Source: JBBQZL01 sp038207745
Lineage (GTDB): Bacteria; Actinomycetota; Thermoleophilia; Solirubrobacterales; 70-9
Length of the DNA stretch: 33,384 nucleotides
Direction of reading: 5' to 3'
Assembly: GCA_038207745.1 (NCBI GenBank)
Contig: JBBQZL010000004.1
Location: 1 to 33,384 of the forward strand
The notes below the pieces were generated by a model, which had not been told where the DNA came from, did no database searches, and saw only the letters and a program-made list of their open reading frames with translations. Of this stretch, positions 8,542 to 16,436 are shown in pieces (the stretch's first letter is position 1; the number at the start of each line of letters is the position of its first letter). A program made the translations under genes and the position numbers.

Positions 8542-8556
8542 CCAGGGGGGGACCAG

Positions 8557-9228
8557 ATGAAACGGATCAAGTTCCGGCGACCTGACCACGCGTCAGTGGT
8601 TGCATACCTCGCACTATTCTTGGCGCTTACGGGCGGAGTTGCCTACGCCGCCGGCAAGATCGGCAGCCACCAGATCAAGAAGAACGCGATCACGACCGCG
8701 AAGATCAAGAAGAACGCGGTCAATGGCTCGAAGGTCAAGAACCAATCGCTGACCGGTTCCGACATCAATGTCTCGACCCTGAATGTTTCCAGGGTCGTGA
8801 CCAAGCTGCGTGGCAGCTCTACCCTGGCCCTGACCGGGACTCTGCAGATCTATCCGCTCGACAGCACCACCTACCAGCAGGCGGCCAACGAGAACAACAG
8901 CTATATCTCGGCTGTTGACGTCACATTTGCGGCGACCTGCACCGGCACCCGGCAGGCGATCGCCTATCTCTTGGTCGATCCCTCGAATCCGTTGGTACCG
9001 ACGATCAGCGATGTAGCCGGTGCCGGGCAGGTATCCGATACCGCTACCGGACAGGTTTCGAGGCGGCTTGAGATCGGTCCATACCCCGCCCCTGGCGTGT
9101 CTTCAACCAAGTTTGAGCCAGGGACTGCCAGGACACATTCGATCTACATTGTCGTCTCCGGCGGATGCGGTGGAGGGAGCGGCGTCAACGCCACGTTCGG
9201 CGGCGTGGACGTGGTCGGCACCCGCTGA
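8557..9228 (+). CDS. Secreted repeat-containing protein typical of Thermoleophilia, unknown function
   Basis: A 223-residue protein with a basic N-terminus and a hydrophobic segment (about 13-31, SVVAYLALFLALTGGVAYA), which looks like a signal peptide or anchor. It is followed by about 45 residues of imperfect repeats (KKNAITTAKI, KKNAVNGSKV, KNQSLTGSDI) rich in Lys, Asn and Thr. The remaining part is Ser/Thr/Val-rich and beta-like, with cysteines in FAATCTGTRQ and GGCGGGSG that could form a disulfide. N-termini of this kind recur across many proteins of Solirubrobacterales, and their function is unknown. The ATG at 8557 has a G-run AGGGGGGG 8 nt upstream. The gene sits between tRNA-Cys and tRNA-Val, an unusual place for a protein gene. 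I infer a surface or extracellular role. Confidence 0.8.
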   Translation: MKRIKFRRPDHASVVAYLALFLALTGGVAYAAGKIGSHQIKKNAITTAKIKKNAVNGSKVKNQSLTGSDINVSTLNVSRVVTKLRGSSTLALTGTLQIYPLDSTTYQQAANENNSYISAVDVTFAATCTGTRQAIAYLLVDPSNPLVPTISDVAGAGQVSDTATGQVSRRLEIGPYPAPGVSSTKFEPGTARTHSIYIVVSGGCGGGSGVNATFGGVDVVGTR

Positions 9229-9254
9229 GGGAGCCATCCTCCGGGGCATCGGCG

Positions 9255-9274
9255 GCCTGCCTGTTTAGGTAGGC
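9255..9274 (+). terminator. Possible weak terminator hairpin between secreted-protein gene and tRNA-Val
   Basis: GCCTGCC (9255-9261) pairs with GGTAGGC (9268-9274), with one G-U pair and a 6-nt loop, followed by only two T residues. It lies 27 bp after the stop of the secreted-protein gene. TAGGCT at 9270-9275 overlaps it and could be the -10 box of tRNA-Val. Confidence 0.35.
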
Positions 9275-9284
9275 TTCCGCGCCC

Positions 9285-9357
9285 GGGCGTTTAGCTCAGT
9301 TGGGAGAGCGCCAGCTCGACAAGCTGGAGGTCACTGGTTCGAGCCCAGTAACGCCCA
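9285..9357 (+). tRNA. tRNA-Val (GAC) with C at position 33
   Basis: The acceptor stem GGGCGTT (9285-9291) pairs perfectly with AACGCCC (9350-9356), and the discriminator is A. The D arm is GCTC/GAGC. The anticodon stem CCAGC/GCTGG is perfect and encloses loop TCGACAA, giving anticodon GAC at 9318-9320. The T arm is ACTGG TTCGAGC CCAGT. The loop places C (9317) where nearly all tRNAs have U33. Shifting the stem by one base destroys pairing, so this is not an alignment slip. CCA is not encoded. Confidence 0.93.
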
Positions 9358-9568
9358 TATTCCGAAACGGTCACCGTCCTCGCCGCTGAAGATGACCGGC
9401 CGTGGCCTGTGGCCGCCGGCCGGACCGGGGCCCGTCAAATCAGTCAGTCGTTTGGCGATTTCTTCGCCATCCCAGAGGTCGTCGGTCCTTGCGATTTGCA
9501 CAGGTCGGGTGCGAATAGGAACCATCGGATCCGCTCTATGCGTGGATTTGCGCCACTCCCCGTGTAGA

Positions 9569-9626
9569 AATCCGACCTCCAGATCGGAATCGATGTAAAT
9601 GGAAAACCGACTGCGGAGGTCGGATT
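9569..9626 (+). promoter_or_regulatory. 12-bp perfect inverted repeat upstream of narG (candidate operator pair)
   Basis: AATCCGACCTCC (9569-9580) and GGAGGTCGGATT (9615-9626) are exact reverse complements separated by 34 bp, with centres 46 bp apart. The right arm ends where the -35 element of the narG promoter should be. A third copy of the CCGAC core lies at 9607-9611. Length and exactness make chance unlikely, but the binding protein is unknown. Confidence 0.6.
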
Positions 9627-9642
9627 CGGCTCTCCAGAGCCG
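9627..9642 (+). promoter_or_regulatory. Palindrome in the narG promoter spacer
   Basis: CGGCTCT-CC-AGAGCCG is a perfect 7-bp inverted repeat with a 2-bp centre. It fills the interval between the presumed -35 region and the TATAGT -10 box, as for regulators that bind between the promoter hexamers. Confidence 0.55.
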
Positions 9643-9644
9643 TG

Positions 9645-9650
9645 TATAGT
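9645..9650 (+). promoter_or_regulatory. -10 box of narG; probably leaderless transcript
   Basis: TATAGT ends 7 bp before the narG ATG, so transcription should begin at or within a base or two of the start codon. No Shine-Dalgarno sequence is present. The sequence 17 bp upstream (GGATTC) is a poor -35 element, which suggests dependence on an activator. Confidence 0.55.
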
Positions 9651-9657
9651 CGCCGCG

Positions 9658-12600
9658 ATGAGTGGACGAGCAGTACTTCGAGCGCGCCAGTTTTTTGAGC
9701 CCAGACATCGCTCTGAAGATGGCTGGAATGAGCTGTCGACGTACTCGCGCGACTGGGAGGCGGCCTACCGCCGGCGCTGGCAACACGACCGCGTCGTCCG
9801 CTCGACACATGGCGTCAACTGCACAGGATCCTGCTCCTGGAAGATCCACGTCAAGGACGGATTGGTCACCTGGGAGACGCAGCAGACCGACTATCCGACC
9901 AACGGCCCGGATATGCCCGATTACGAGCCCCGAGGTTGCCCACGCGGTGCTTCCTTCTCCTGGTACATCTACTCGCCGCTTCGTCCCAAGTTCCCATATG
10001 TCCGCGGCGTTCTGCTCGAGATGTTCCGCGAGGCCCGCGCGCGGCTGGGTGACCCGGTCGAGGCCTGGGCTTCGATAGTCGAGGACGAGGAGAAGGCCCG
10101 CGCCTACAAGTCGCAGCGCGGCAAGGGTGGGTTCATGCGCTCCGATTGGGAGGAGGTCATCGACCTGATGGCCGCCGCCCACATCTACACGGTCCGTGAA
10201 TACGGCCCGGACCGGATTGCCGGTTTCACGCCGATCCCGGCGATGTCGATGGTCTCCTACGCCGCCGGTACCCGCTTTCTTTCGCTGATCGGCGGTGTAT
10301 CGCTGAGCTTCTACGATTGGTACGCGGACCTGCCGCCGGCTTCGCCCCAGGTCTGGGGCGACCAGACGGATGTTCCCGAGTCGGCCGACTGGTGGGATGC
10401 CTCATACCTGATGCTCTGGGGCTCGAATATCCCGCAGACGCGAACCCCCGACGCCCATTTCATGACCGAGGCCCGCTACCGCGGCCAGAAGGTGATCGTC
10501 GTCTCTCCGGACTACGCGGGCCACACCAAGTTCGCCGACCGCTGGCTGCCGGCAAGAGCCGGAACCGATGGAGCCCTGGCGCTGGCGATGGGGCACGTGA
10601 TCCTCAAGGAATTCTTCGTCGATCGAAAGGTCGATTACTTCGACGGCTATGCCCGCGAATTCACCGATCTGCCGTTTCTGGTCACGCTGCGCGAGCGCGA
10701 AGATGGGACATACGGCGGCGACGCGATGCTGCGCGCCTCCGATCTCGGCGCCACCGATGAGAACGCGGAGTGGAAGACGGTCGTGATCGACGAGCGCAGC
10801 GGCGAGGCCGTCGTCCCGAACGGGACGATCGGCGATCGATGGGGCGAGCAGGGCATCGGCAAATGGAATCTCGACCTCGAGGGGATCGAGCCCGCCCTGA
10901 GCATGCTGGGCCGACACGATGAGACCGTCGAGGTGACTCTGCCGCGCTTCGACGGTGGGGAGACCGAGGGGGGCACGACGATGCGCCGCGGCGTTCCGGC
11001 GAAGCGGATCGGCGGCAAACTCGTCACAACGGTGTTTGATCTCGCCCTCGCCCAATATGGGGTCGGACGCGAAGGTCTGCCTGGGCAGTGGCCGAGCGGA
11101 TACGACGATGCCGACGAGCCACACACACCCGCCTGGCAGGAGGTGCTGACCGGCGTAGACGCAGACCTCTGCGTACAGATCGCACGTGAGTTCGCCAGTA
11201 ACGCCGAGCAGACCAACGGCCGCTCGATGATCGTGATGGGCGCTGGAACCAACCACTGGTACCACTCGGACCAGACCTACCGGGCGATGCTCTCGCTGGT
11301 CATCTTCTGCGGCTGCGAAGGCGTCAACGGTGGCGGGTGGGCCCACTACGTCGGCCAGGAGAAGGTGAGGCCACTGACCGGGTGGCAGACGGTCGCCTTC
11401 GCGCTCGACTGGACTCGCCCACCGCGTCAGCAGCCCGCAACTCCCTTCTGGTACCTCGCAAGTGACCAGTGGCGATACGAGACCTTCGGCGCCGATGAGT
11501 TCACGTCCCCGTCCGGGCCCGGAACAATCGGTAAGAAGCACACGGTCGACGCCCACGCAAAGGCCGTCCGCCTGGGCTGGTTGCCGAGCGCCCCCACCTT
11601 CGACAAGAACCCGCTCGATGTTGCCGACGACGCACGGGCGGCGGGACGCGACCCCGCCGAGCATGTGGTCGAAGAACTGAAGAGCGGCGACCTCGGTTTC
11701 GCCTGCGAGGACCCCGACAACCCTCGGAACTTCAATCGCATCCTGACCCTGTGGCGGGCCAATCTGCTCGGATCCTCGAGCAAGGGGCACGAGTATTTCC
11801 TCAAGCACATTCTCGGCGTTCCGGATGCGGCGGTCCGATCCCAGGAGACTCCTGAAGAGCTCCGCCCCGACGATGTCAAGTGGCACGACGAGGCGCCGGT
11901 CGGCAAGCTCGACCTGTTTACGACGATCGACTTCCGGATGAATGGCTCCTGCCTCTACTCGGATGTCGTTCTGCCGGCCGCGACCTGGTACGAGAAGCAC
12001 GACATCTCGAGCACCGATCTCCATCCCTTTGTCCATCCCTTCAATCAGGCGATACCACCGCCCTGGGAAGCGAAGTCCGACTGGGAGGCGTTCAACCGAC
12101 TTGCCGAGCGCTTCTCGGAGCTGGCCGAAAAGCACCTTGGAACTCGTACAGACGTCGTCGCCGGGCCGCTCATGCACGACACCCCCGACGAGCTCGGGCA
12201 ACCGGGCGGGGTGGTTCGCGATTGGCGAAAGGGCGAATGCGAGGCGATTCCCGGCAAGACGATGCCGCACTTCATTTCCGTCGAGCGGGACTTCACCGCG
12301 ATCGCCGAGAAGATGACATCGCTGGGGCCCCTGGTCGAAAAGCTGGGAACCGGCGCCAAGGGCGTCGTCTGGAAGCCGGACGTCGAGGTCGAAGGGCTGC
12401 GCTCGAAGAACGGGATGATCCACTCGGGTGCCGGGGCCGGACGTCCCAGCCTCAAACGCGATGTCGATGCCTGTGAGGCGATCCTCGCGCTCTCAGGGAC
12501 CACCAACGGGCGACTCGCGGTGGAGAGTTTCCGGCAGCTCGAGAAGCGGACAGGCAGGCCGCTTGCCGACATTCCCGTGGAACATGCCGACGAGAAGATC

Positions 12601-13323
12601 AGCTTCGGCGATCTCGCGATCCAGCCGCGAAAGGTGATGCCCTCGGCCGAGTGGTCGGGGCTCGAATCTCGCGCTCGGCGCTACTCGCCCTTCACCGCGA
12701 ACGTCGAGCGCTCGATTCCGTGGCGGACCCTGACCGGACGCCAGCACCTGTATCTGGATCACGAGTGGATGCTCGACCTCGGCGAGGGCCTGCCGGCATA
12801 CCGCCCGCCGGTTGACGCCGGCCAGTTGATCGGGCTTGGCGGGGAGCCTGTCCCGAAGGACGGCCTCGAGGTGACGGTTCGCTACCTCACCCCACACTCG
12901 AAGTGGTCGATCCACTCCGAGTTCCAGGACAACCTGACCATGCTGACCCTGTTCCGTGGCGGGCCTGCGATGTGGCTCTCCGTAGAAGACGCGGAGCGCA
13001 TCGAGGTAACGGACAACGACTGGCTCGAGGTGTACAACAAGCACGGTGCCGTTTCGTGCCGAGCAGTTGTCTCGCACCGCGTCCCGGCGGGAATTGCGCT
13101 CTTCTACCACTCGCAGGATCGGCACGTGAATGTGCCGATCTCGGAGACCTCCGGCGCTCGCGGAGGCACCGACAACTCATTGACCCGGATCATGATGAAA
13201 CCGACCCACCTGATCGGCGGATATGCACAGCTGTCCTGGGGCTTCAACTATTACGGGGCGACCGGTCCGCAGCGAGATCAGCTGATCATCATCCGCAAAC
13301 GCGACGGGGATGTGGAGTACTGA
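9658..13323 (+). CDS. narG: Respiratory nitrate reductase alpha subunit NarG
   Basis: The catalytic subunit of the membrane-bound nitrate reductase reduces nitrate to nitrite on the cytoplasmic side with electrons from quinol. The 1221 residues are collinear with E. coli NarG along the whole length. The FS0 [4Fe-4S] ligands are His51, Cys55, Cys59 (STHGVNCTGSCSWK) and Cys94 (RGCPRGASF). The Mo-coordinating Asp is Asp224 in DWYADLPPAS. Other family blocks include PDAHFMTEARYRGQK, NHWYHSDQTYRAM and GGWAHYVGQEKVRPLTGWQ. There is no twin-arginine signal, so it is the cytoplasm-facing type. Translation probably starts on a leaderless message at ATG 9658. The stop overlaps narH (TGATG). The bis-MGD cofactor it needs is largely supplied by genes downstream. 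Confidence 0.98.
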   Translation: MSGRAVLRARQFFEPRHRSEDGWNELSTYSRDWEAAYRRRWQHDRVVRSTHGVNCTGSCSWKIHVKDGLVTWETQQTDYPTNGPDMPDYEPRGCPRGASFSWYIYSPLRPKFPYVRGVLLEMFREARARLGDPVEAWASIVEDEEKARAYKSQRGKGGFMRSDWEEVIDLMAAAHIYTVREYGPDRIAGFTPIPAMSMVSYAAGTRFLSLIGGVSLSFYDWYADLPPASPQVWGDQTDVPESADWWDASYLMLWGSNIPQTRTPDAHFMTEARYRGQKVIVVSPDYAGHTKFADRWLPARAGTDGALALAMGHVILKEFFVDRKVDYFDGYAREFTDLPFLVTLREREDGTYGGDAMLRASDLGATDENAEWKTVVIDERSGEAVVPNGTIGDRWGEQGIGKWNLDLEGIEPALSMLGRHDETVEVTLPRFDGGETEGGTTMRRGVPAKRIGGKLVTTVFDLALAQYGVGREGLPGQWPSGYDDADEPHTPAWQEVLTGVDADLCVQIAREFASNAEQTNGRSMIVMGAGTNHWYHSDQTYRAMLSLVIFCGCEGVNGGGWAHYVGQEKVRPLTGWQTVAFALDWTRPPRQQPATPFWYLASDQWRYETFGADEFTSPSGPGTIGKKHTVDAHAKAVRLGWLPSAPTFDKNPLDVADDARAAGRDPAEHVVEELKSGDLGFACEDPDNPRNFNRILTLWRANLLGSSSKGHEYFLKHILGVPDAAVRSQETPEELRPDDVKWHDEAPVGKLDLFTTIDFRMNGSCLYSDVVLPAATWYEKHDISSTDLHPFVHPFNQAIPPPWEAKSDWEAFNRLAERFSELAEKHLGTRTDVVAGPLMHDTPDELGQPGGVVRDWRKGECEAIPGKTMPHFISVERDFTAIAEKMTSLGPLVEKLGTGAKGVVWKPDVEVEGLRSKNGMIHSGAGAGRPSLKRDVDACEAILALSGTTNGRLAVESFRQLEKRTGRPLADIPVEHADEKISFGDLAIQPRKVMPSAEWSGLESRARRYSPFTANVERSIPWRTLTGRQHLYLDHEWMLDLGEGLPAYRPPVDAGQLIGLGGEPVPKDGLEVTVRYLTPHSKWSIHSEFQDNLTMLTLFRGGPAMWLSVEDAERIEVTDNDWLEVYNKHGAVSCRAVVSHRVPAGIALFYHSQDRHVNVPISETSGARGGTDNSLTRIMMKPTHLIGGYAQLSWGFNYYGATGPQRDQLIIIRKRDGDVEY

Positions 13324-14891
13324 TGCGCGTCAGGGCTCAGGTCGGGATGGTGATGAACCTCGACAAGTGCATCGGGTGCCACACCTGCTCGGTGACCTGC
13401 AAGAACGTCTGGACCAACCGGCGAGGTGTGGAATACGCCTGGTTCAACAACGTCGAAACCAAGCCGGGCCGTGGCTTTCCGCGCGATTACGAGGATCAGG
13501 AGAAGTGGAACGGCGGCTGGAAGCTCGACCGCAAGGGAAGGCTCAAGCTGAAGGCCGGCGGCAGGCTTCACAAACTCGCGAACATCTTCTGGAACCCCGA
13601 CCTGCCCGACCTCGACGACTACTACGACCCGTGGACCTACGACTACGACAATCTGATCTCCAGCCCGTCGAGTGATGTCCAGCCGGTCGCCCGGCCGAAG
13701 TCGCAGGTGACGGGCAGAAATCTCGATCTCAAGTGGGGACCGAACTGGGAGGATGATCTGGCGGGATCGCAGGAACACGCCGCGCTGGATCCGAACCGGC
13801 GCAACCTCGAAGAGCAGGTCAAGCTGGAGTTCGAACAGGCCTTCATGATGTACCTGCCGAGGATCTGCGAGCACTGCATCAACCCCTCGTGCGTCGCCTC
13901 ATGTCCATCGGGCGCGATGTACAAGCGCGAGGAGGATGGGATCGTCCTCGTCGACCAGGAGACCTGCCGATCCTGGCGCTTCTGTGTCTCGGGCTGTCCC
14001 TACAAGAAGGTCTATTTCAACTGGGACACCGGCAAGGCCGAGAAGTGCAACTTCTGCTATCCGCGGATCGAAGCGGGACTCCCGACCGTCTGCTCGGAGA
14101 CCTGCGTCGGCCGGCTCCGGCATGTGGGAATCGTCCTGATCGACACTGACCGGGTCGAGGCTGCGGCATCGGTACCCGACGAGAAGGACCTGCTCGACGC
14201 GCAGCTGGATCTGTTTCTCGATCCCGACGACCCGGAAGTGCAGGAGCAGGCGCGACGCGACGGAATACCGGACGACTGGATCGAGGCCGCGGGTCGCTCG
14301 CCCGTCTACATGATGGCCAAGCGCTGGGAGATCGCGCTGCCGCTGCATCCCGAATACAGGACGCTGCCGATGGTCTGGTACGTGCCGCCGCTCTCCCCGG
14401 TCGAGAGTCTCGGCGCCTCGCTTGTCCGCGACGGGGGAGATCCCGACGATGTCTTCGCGGCGATCGAGGAGTTGCGCATCCCGGTCGAGTATCTGGCCAG
14501 CTTCATGGCTGCCGGGGATACGGCGCCGGTCGAAAAGTCGCTTCGGCGCCTCGTCGCGATGCGGCGATACATGCGTGCCCTGAACGTGGGTGGCGAGGCC
14601 AGACCCGAGATCGCCGAGGAGGTCGGCATGGACCCTGTCCAGCTCGAGGCGATGTTCCGGATGGTCGCGATCGGCGACTACGACGAGCGCTACGTGATCC
14701 CCAAACGGCATGGAGAGGTTTCGCCGAACGCTTTCGCCGAGCAGGGCTCCTGCGGGATCGACTTTGTCAACGGCGCTGCGCTCCCGCCCGATCTGACCGG
14801 AATCCCGGAGGAGGACAGGCCCGATCCGAGTTTCGACATCCGCGATTACCTCAGCCACAGAAGTGCGGGCGGTGATACAGATGGCCGGTGA
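13323..14891 (+). CDS. narH: Respiratory nitrate reductase beta subunit NarH
   Basis: The electron-transfer subunit has four Fe-S clusters between NarI hemes and NarG. It has 522 residues. Four cysteine groups are seen: CIGCHTCSVTC near the N-terminus; CEHCINPSCVASC about residue 185; CRSWRFCVSGC, in which Trp replaces a Cys as in the [3Fe-4S] FS4 site of E. coli NarH; and CNFCYPR with CSETC. The core fold is followed by the usual NarH C-terminal domain (WEIALPLHPEYRTLPMVWYVPPLSP). The frame is open far upstream, but ATG at 13323 overlaps the narG stop and begins the conserved protein (MRVRAQVGMVMNLDKC). The 3' end overlaps narJ by 11 bp. Confidence 0.98.
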   Translation: MRVRAQVGMVMNLDKCIGCHTCSVTCKNVWTNRRGVEYAWFNNVETKPGRGFPRDYEDQEKWNGGWKLDRKGRLKLKAGGRLHKLANIFWNPDLPDLDDYYDPWTYDYDNLISSPSSDVQPVARPKSQVTGRNLDLKWGPNWEDDLAGSQEHAALDPNRRNLEEQVKLEFEQAFMMYLPRICEHCINPSCVASCPSGAMYKREEDGIVLVDQETCRSWRFCVSGCPYKKVYFNWDTGKAEKCNFCYPRIEAGLPTVCSETCVGRLRHVGIVLIDTDRVEAAASVPDEKDLLDAQLDLFLDPDDPEVQEQARRDGIPDDWIEAAGRSPVYMMAKRWEIALPLHPEYRTLPMVWYVPPLSPVESLGASLVRDGGDPDDVFAAIEELRIPVEYLASFMAAGDTAPVEKSLRRLVAMRRYMRALNVGGEARPEIAEEVGMDPVQLEAMFRMVAIGDYDERYVIPKRHGEVSPNAFAEQGSCGIDFVNGAALPPDLTGIPEEDRPDPSFDIRDYLSHRSAGGDTDGR

Positions 14892-15537
14892 TCTGATTCA
14901 CCCGTTCAAGCTGGCCTCGGTTCTCCTTCAGTATCCGGTCGGGGAAACCTGGGAGGCGGTTCGCGACCTCAGCCTGGACGAGGTGGGACCGCTGCGGGGG
15001 CAGCAGGAGGCGCACCTTCGTCGTTTCCTTTCCTGGTACGGAGCGCAGGCGATCAACGACCTTCAGCGCAACTACGTCGAGAGTTTCGACTTCCAGCGCC
15101 GGCGCAGCCTCCACCTCACTTACCACATGCACGGCGACAGCCGGCAGCGCGGCTTGGCCCTGCTGAAGCTCAAGCAGGCGTATGACACGGCCGGTTTCGA
15201 TGTCGAGGAGCGCGAGCTGCCCGACTACCTGCCGTTGATGCTCGAGTTCGCATCGTTGACTCCCGACGGCCTCGGGCTCGATCTTCTCGATCGCAATCGA
15301 CCGTCGATTGAGTTGATCCGCGCCGGCCTGCATGAGGATCAAGACCCATTTGCCGAGCTGCTCGACGCCGTGGTCGAGATGCTTCCGGGCCTGACCCGGC
15401 GTCAGATCGCCAGGATCAGGCGCCTGGCAGCGGACGGTCCACCCACTGAAGAGGTCGGACTCGAGCCGTTTGCACCGCCTGAGGTGATGCCGGGCGCCGG
15501 AGACCCGCCGCCGCTGCCGCTCGTCGGTGGTATCTGA
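14881..15537 (+). CDS. narJ: Nitrate reductase assembly chaperone NarJ
   Basis: NarJ is a cytoplasmic chaperone that holds NarGH until cofactor insertion and membrane docking and is not part of the final enzyme. The all-alpha 218-residue protein has the family blocks FKLASVLLQYPVGETWEAV, LQRNYVESFDFQRRRSLHLTY, HGDSRQRGLALLKLKQAY and ELPDYLPLMLEF. ATG 14881 (protein MAGDLIHPFKLAS) is preferred to GTG 14863, which would lie deeper in narH. Its TGA overlaps the ATG of narI. The C-terminus ends in a Pro-rich tail. The position between narH and narI is the classic narGHJI order. Confidence 0.95.
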   Translation: MAGDLIHPFKLASVLLQYPVGETWEAVRDLSLDEVGPLRGQQEAHLRRFLSWYGAQAINDLQRNYVESFDFQRRRSLHLTYHMHGDSRQRGLALLKLKQAYDTAGFDVEERELPDYLPLMLEFASLTPDGLGLDLLDRNRPSIELIRAGLHEDQDPFAELLDAVVEMLPGLTRRQIARIRRLAADGPPTEEVGLEPFAPPEVMPGAGDPPPLPLVGGI

Positions 15538-16265
15538 TGAATGCGGGGGAGGTGATCCTCTACTCGATCCTCCCGTATGTGGCGATCACCGTCTTCGTGG
15601 TCGGCACAGCCTGGCGCTATCGCAACGACCAGTATGGGTGGACTGCCCGCTCATCCCAGATCCTCGAAAGCCGGTACCTGCGCTACGGCAGCACGATCTT
15701 TCATTTCGGGGTGTTGGCGGCGATCGGCGGTCACGTGCTGGGGATCTTGATTCCACAATCCTGGACAGCAGCAGTGGGAGTCTCGGACGACTTCTACCAC
15801 GTGATCGCGGTGATGGGCGGGGTTTCCGCAGGAGGCGCCGTGGTATCTGGATTCCTGATCCTGATCTATCGGCGGTGGCGCTTCCCGAGGGTACGGGTGA
15901 TGACCACACGAATGGATGTCGCGGTCTTCGGCATGCTGGCCATCGGCATCACCACCGGAATGCTCGCGACGCTGACCAACATCGGCGATTCAGTCAACTA
16001 CAGGGAGACCGTCGCACCGTACTTCCGTCAACTCTTCATTCTTGATCCGAAGCCCGAACTGATGACCGGGGGTGGGGTCAGCCTGATATTCCAGATCCAC
16101 GTGGTCTCGGTCTGGTTCCTATACGCCCTGTGGCCCTTCAGTCGCCTCGTTCACGTCTGGAGCATTCCGGTCGACTGGCTGATGAGAAGCCACATCCTCT
16201 ACAGGGGCCGCACGGCTCGGCCGCATCGTCGCGAAGAACCGACGCCTGCTCGAGTGACCCGCTAG
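15537..16265 (+). CDS. narI: Respiratory nitrate reductase gamma subunit NarI (cytochrome b)
   Basis: NarI is an integral membrane diheme cytochrome b that oxidises quinol and passes electrons to NarH. It has 242 residues with about five membrane helices. Heme ligands are visible as His56 and His66 in helix II (TIFHFGVLAAIGGHVLG) and His188 and His206 in the last helix (QIHVVSVW, RLVHVWSIP), almost the same numbering as E. coli NarI. The start ATG 15537 overlaps the narJ TGA. The C-terminal 30 residues are basic and cytoplasmic. This is the last gene of the operon; a small hairpin follows at 16339. Confidence 0.97.
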   Translation: MNAGEVILYSILPYVAITVFVVGTAWRYRNDQYGWTARSSQILESRYLRYGSTIFHFGVLAAIGGHVLGILIPQSWTAAVGVSDDFYHVIAVMGGVSAGGAVVSGFLILIYRRWRFPRVRVMTTRMDVAVFGMLAIGITTGMLATLTNIGDSVNYRETVAPYFRQLFILDPKPELMTGGGVSLIFQIHVVSVWFLYALWPFSRLVHVWSIPVDWLMRSHILYRGRTARPHRREEPTPARVTR

Positions 16266-16436
16266 GCAGGCATTTGAAGACCCACCTGCAGGACCGATCC
16301 GCCACACGATCCCGGGCACGAGTTGACCTGCCGTATGCCCCCGAACCTCGGGGCCATCGCGCCTTCCCATCGGCGGCTGCCCGAGTCGAACACCACCGGC
16401 CCGACCTGATCGACCCCAAGATGAGACCATCCTTCC
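16266..16436 (+). other. narI-moaA intergenic region
   Basis: 171 bp with no credible gene. It holds a short hairpin (CCCCGA/TCGGGG, 16339-16353, loop ACC) without a U-tract, possibly the end of the nar transcript. GACCAT at 16425-16430, 6 bp before the moaA ATG, is a weak -10 candidate. I could not recognise a molybdenum-cofactor riboswitch by eye. Confidence 0.4.

Larger units (their letters stand above)
9358..9657 (+). promoter_or_regulatory. narG upstream control region (300 bp without a credible gene)
   Basis: No convincing gene lies between tRNA-Val and narG. The region contains a TGGCGA/TCGCCA hairpin (9453-9469, loop TTTCT), a 12-bp inverted repeat (9569-9580 with 9615-9626), a 7-bp-arm palindrome (9627-9642) and a TATAGT box (9645-9650). 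The local A/T content rises toward 9600. I saw no clear FNR-type TTGAT-N4-ATCAA site. Confidence 0.6.

Noticed and set aside
9285..9357. tRNA-Val as an attachment site of an integrated island
   Set aside because: I found no second copy of the tRNA 3' end (GTTCGAGCCCAGTAACGCCC) downstream in the window, and no integrase next to it. The Xer gene at 6046 looks like the housekeeping recombinase.
9331..10182. 283-codon minus-strand frame covering the narG control region and the start of narG
   Set aside because: It ends inside the T-arm of tRNA-Val (the typical antisense-tRNA ending LLGSNQ) and mostly lies antisense to the conserved start of narG. The part over 9358-9657 matches no family I recognise and has no convincing start.
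10402..12423. 673-codon minus-strand frame antisense to narG
   Set aside because: The opposite strand encodes strongly conserved NarG sequence throughout. Long antisense frames are expected at this GC content, and the translation shows no family motif.
12903..13322. Upstream extension of narH inside narG
   Set aside because: The extension translates to Arg/His/Pro-rich sequence and overlaps conserved NarG. ATG 13323 matches the family N-terminus and the TGATG junction.
16266..16436. Molybdenum-cofactor riboswitch upstream of moaA
   Set aside because: Only short unrelated hairpins could be drawn by eye. A covariance-model search would be needed, and nothing visible supports the claim.
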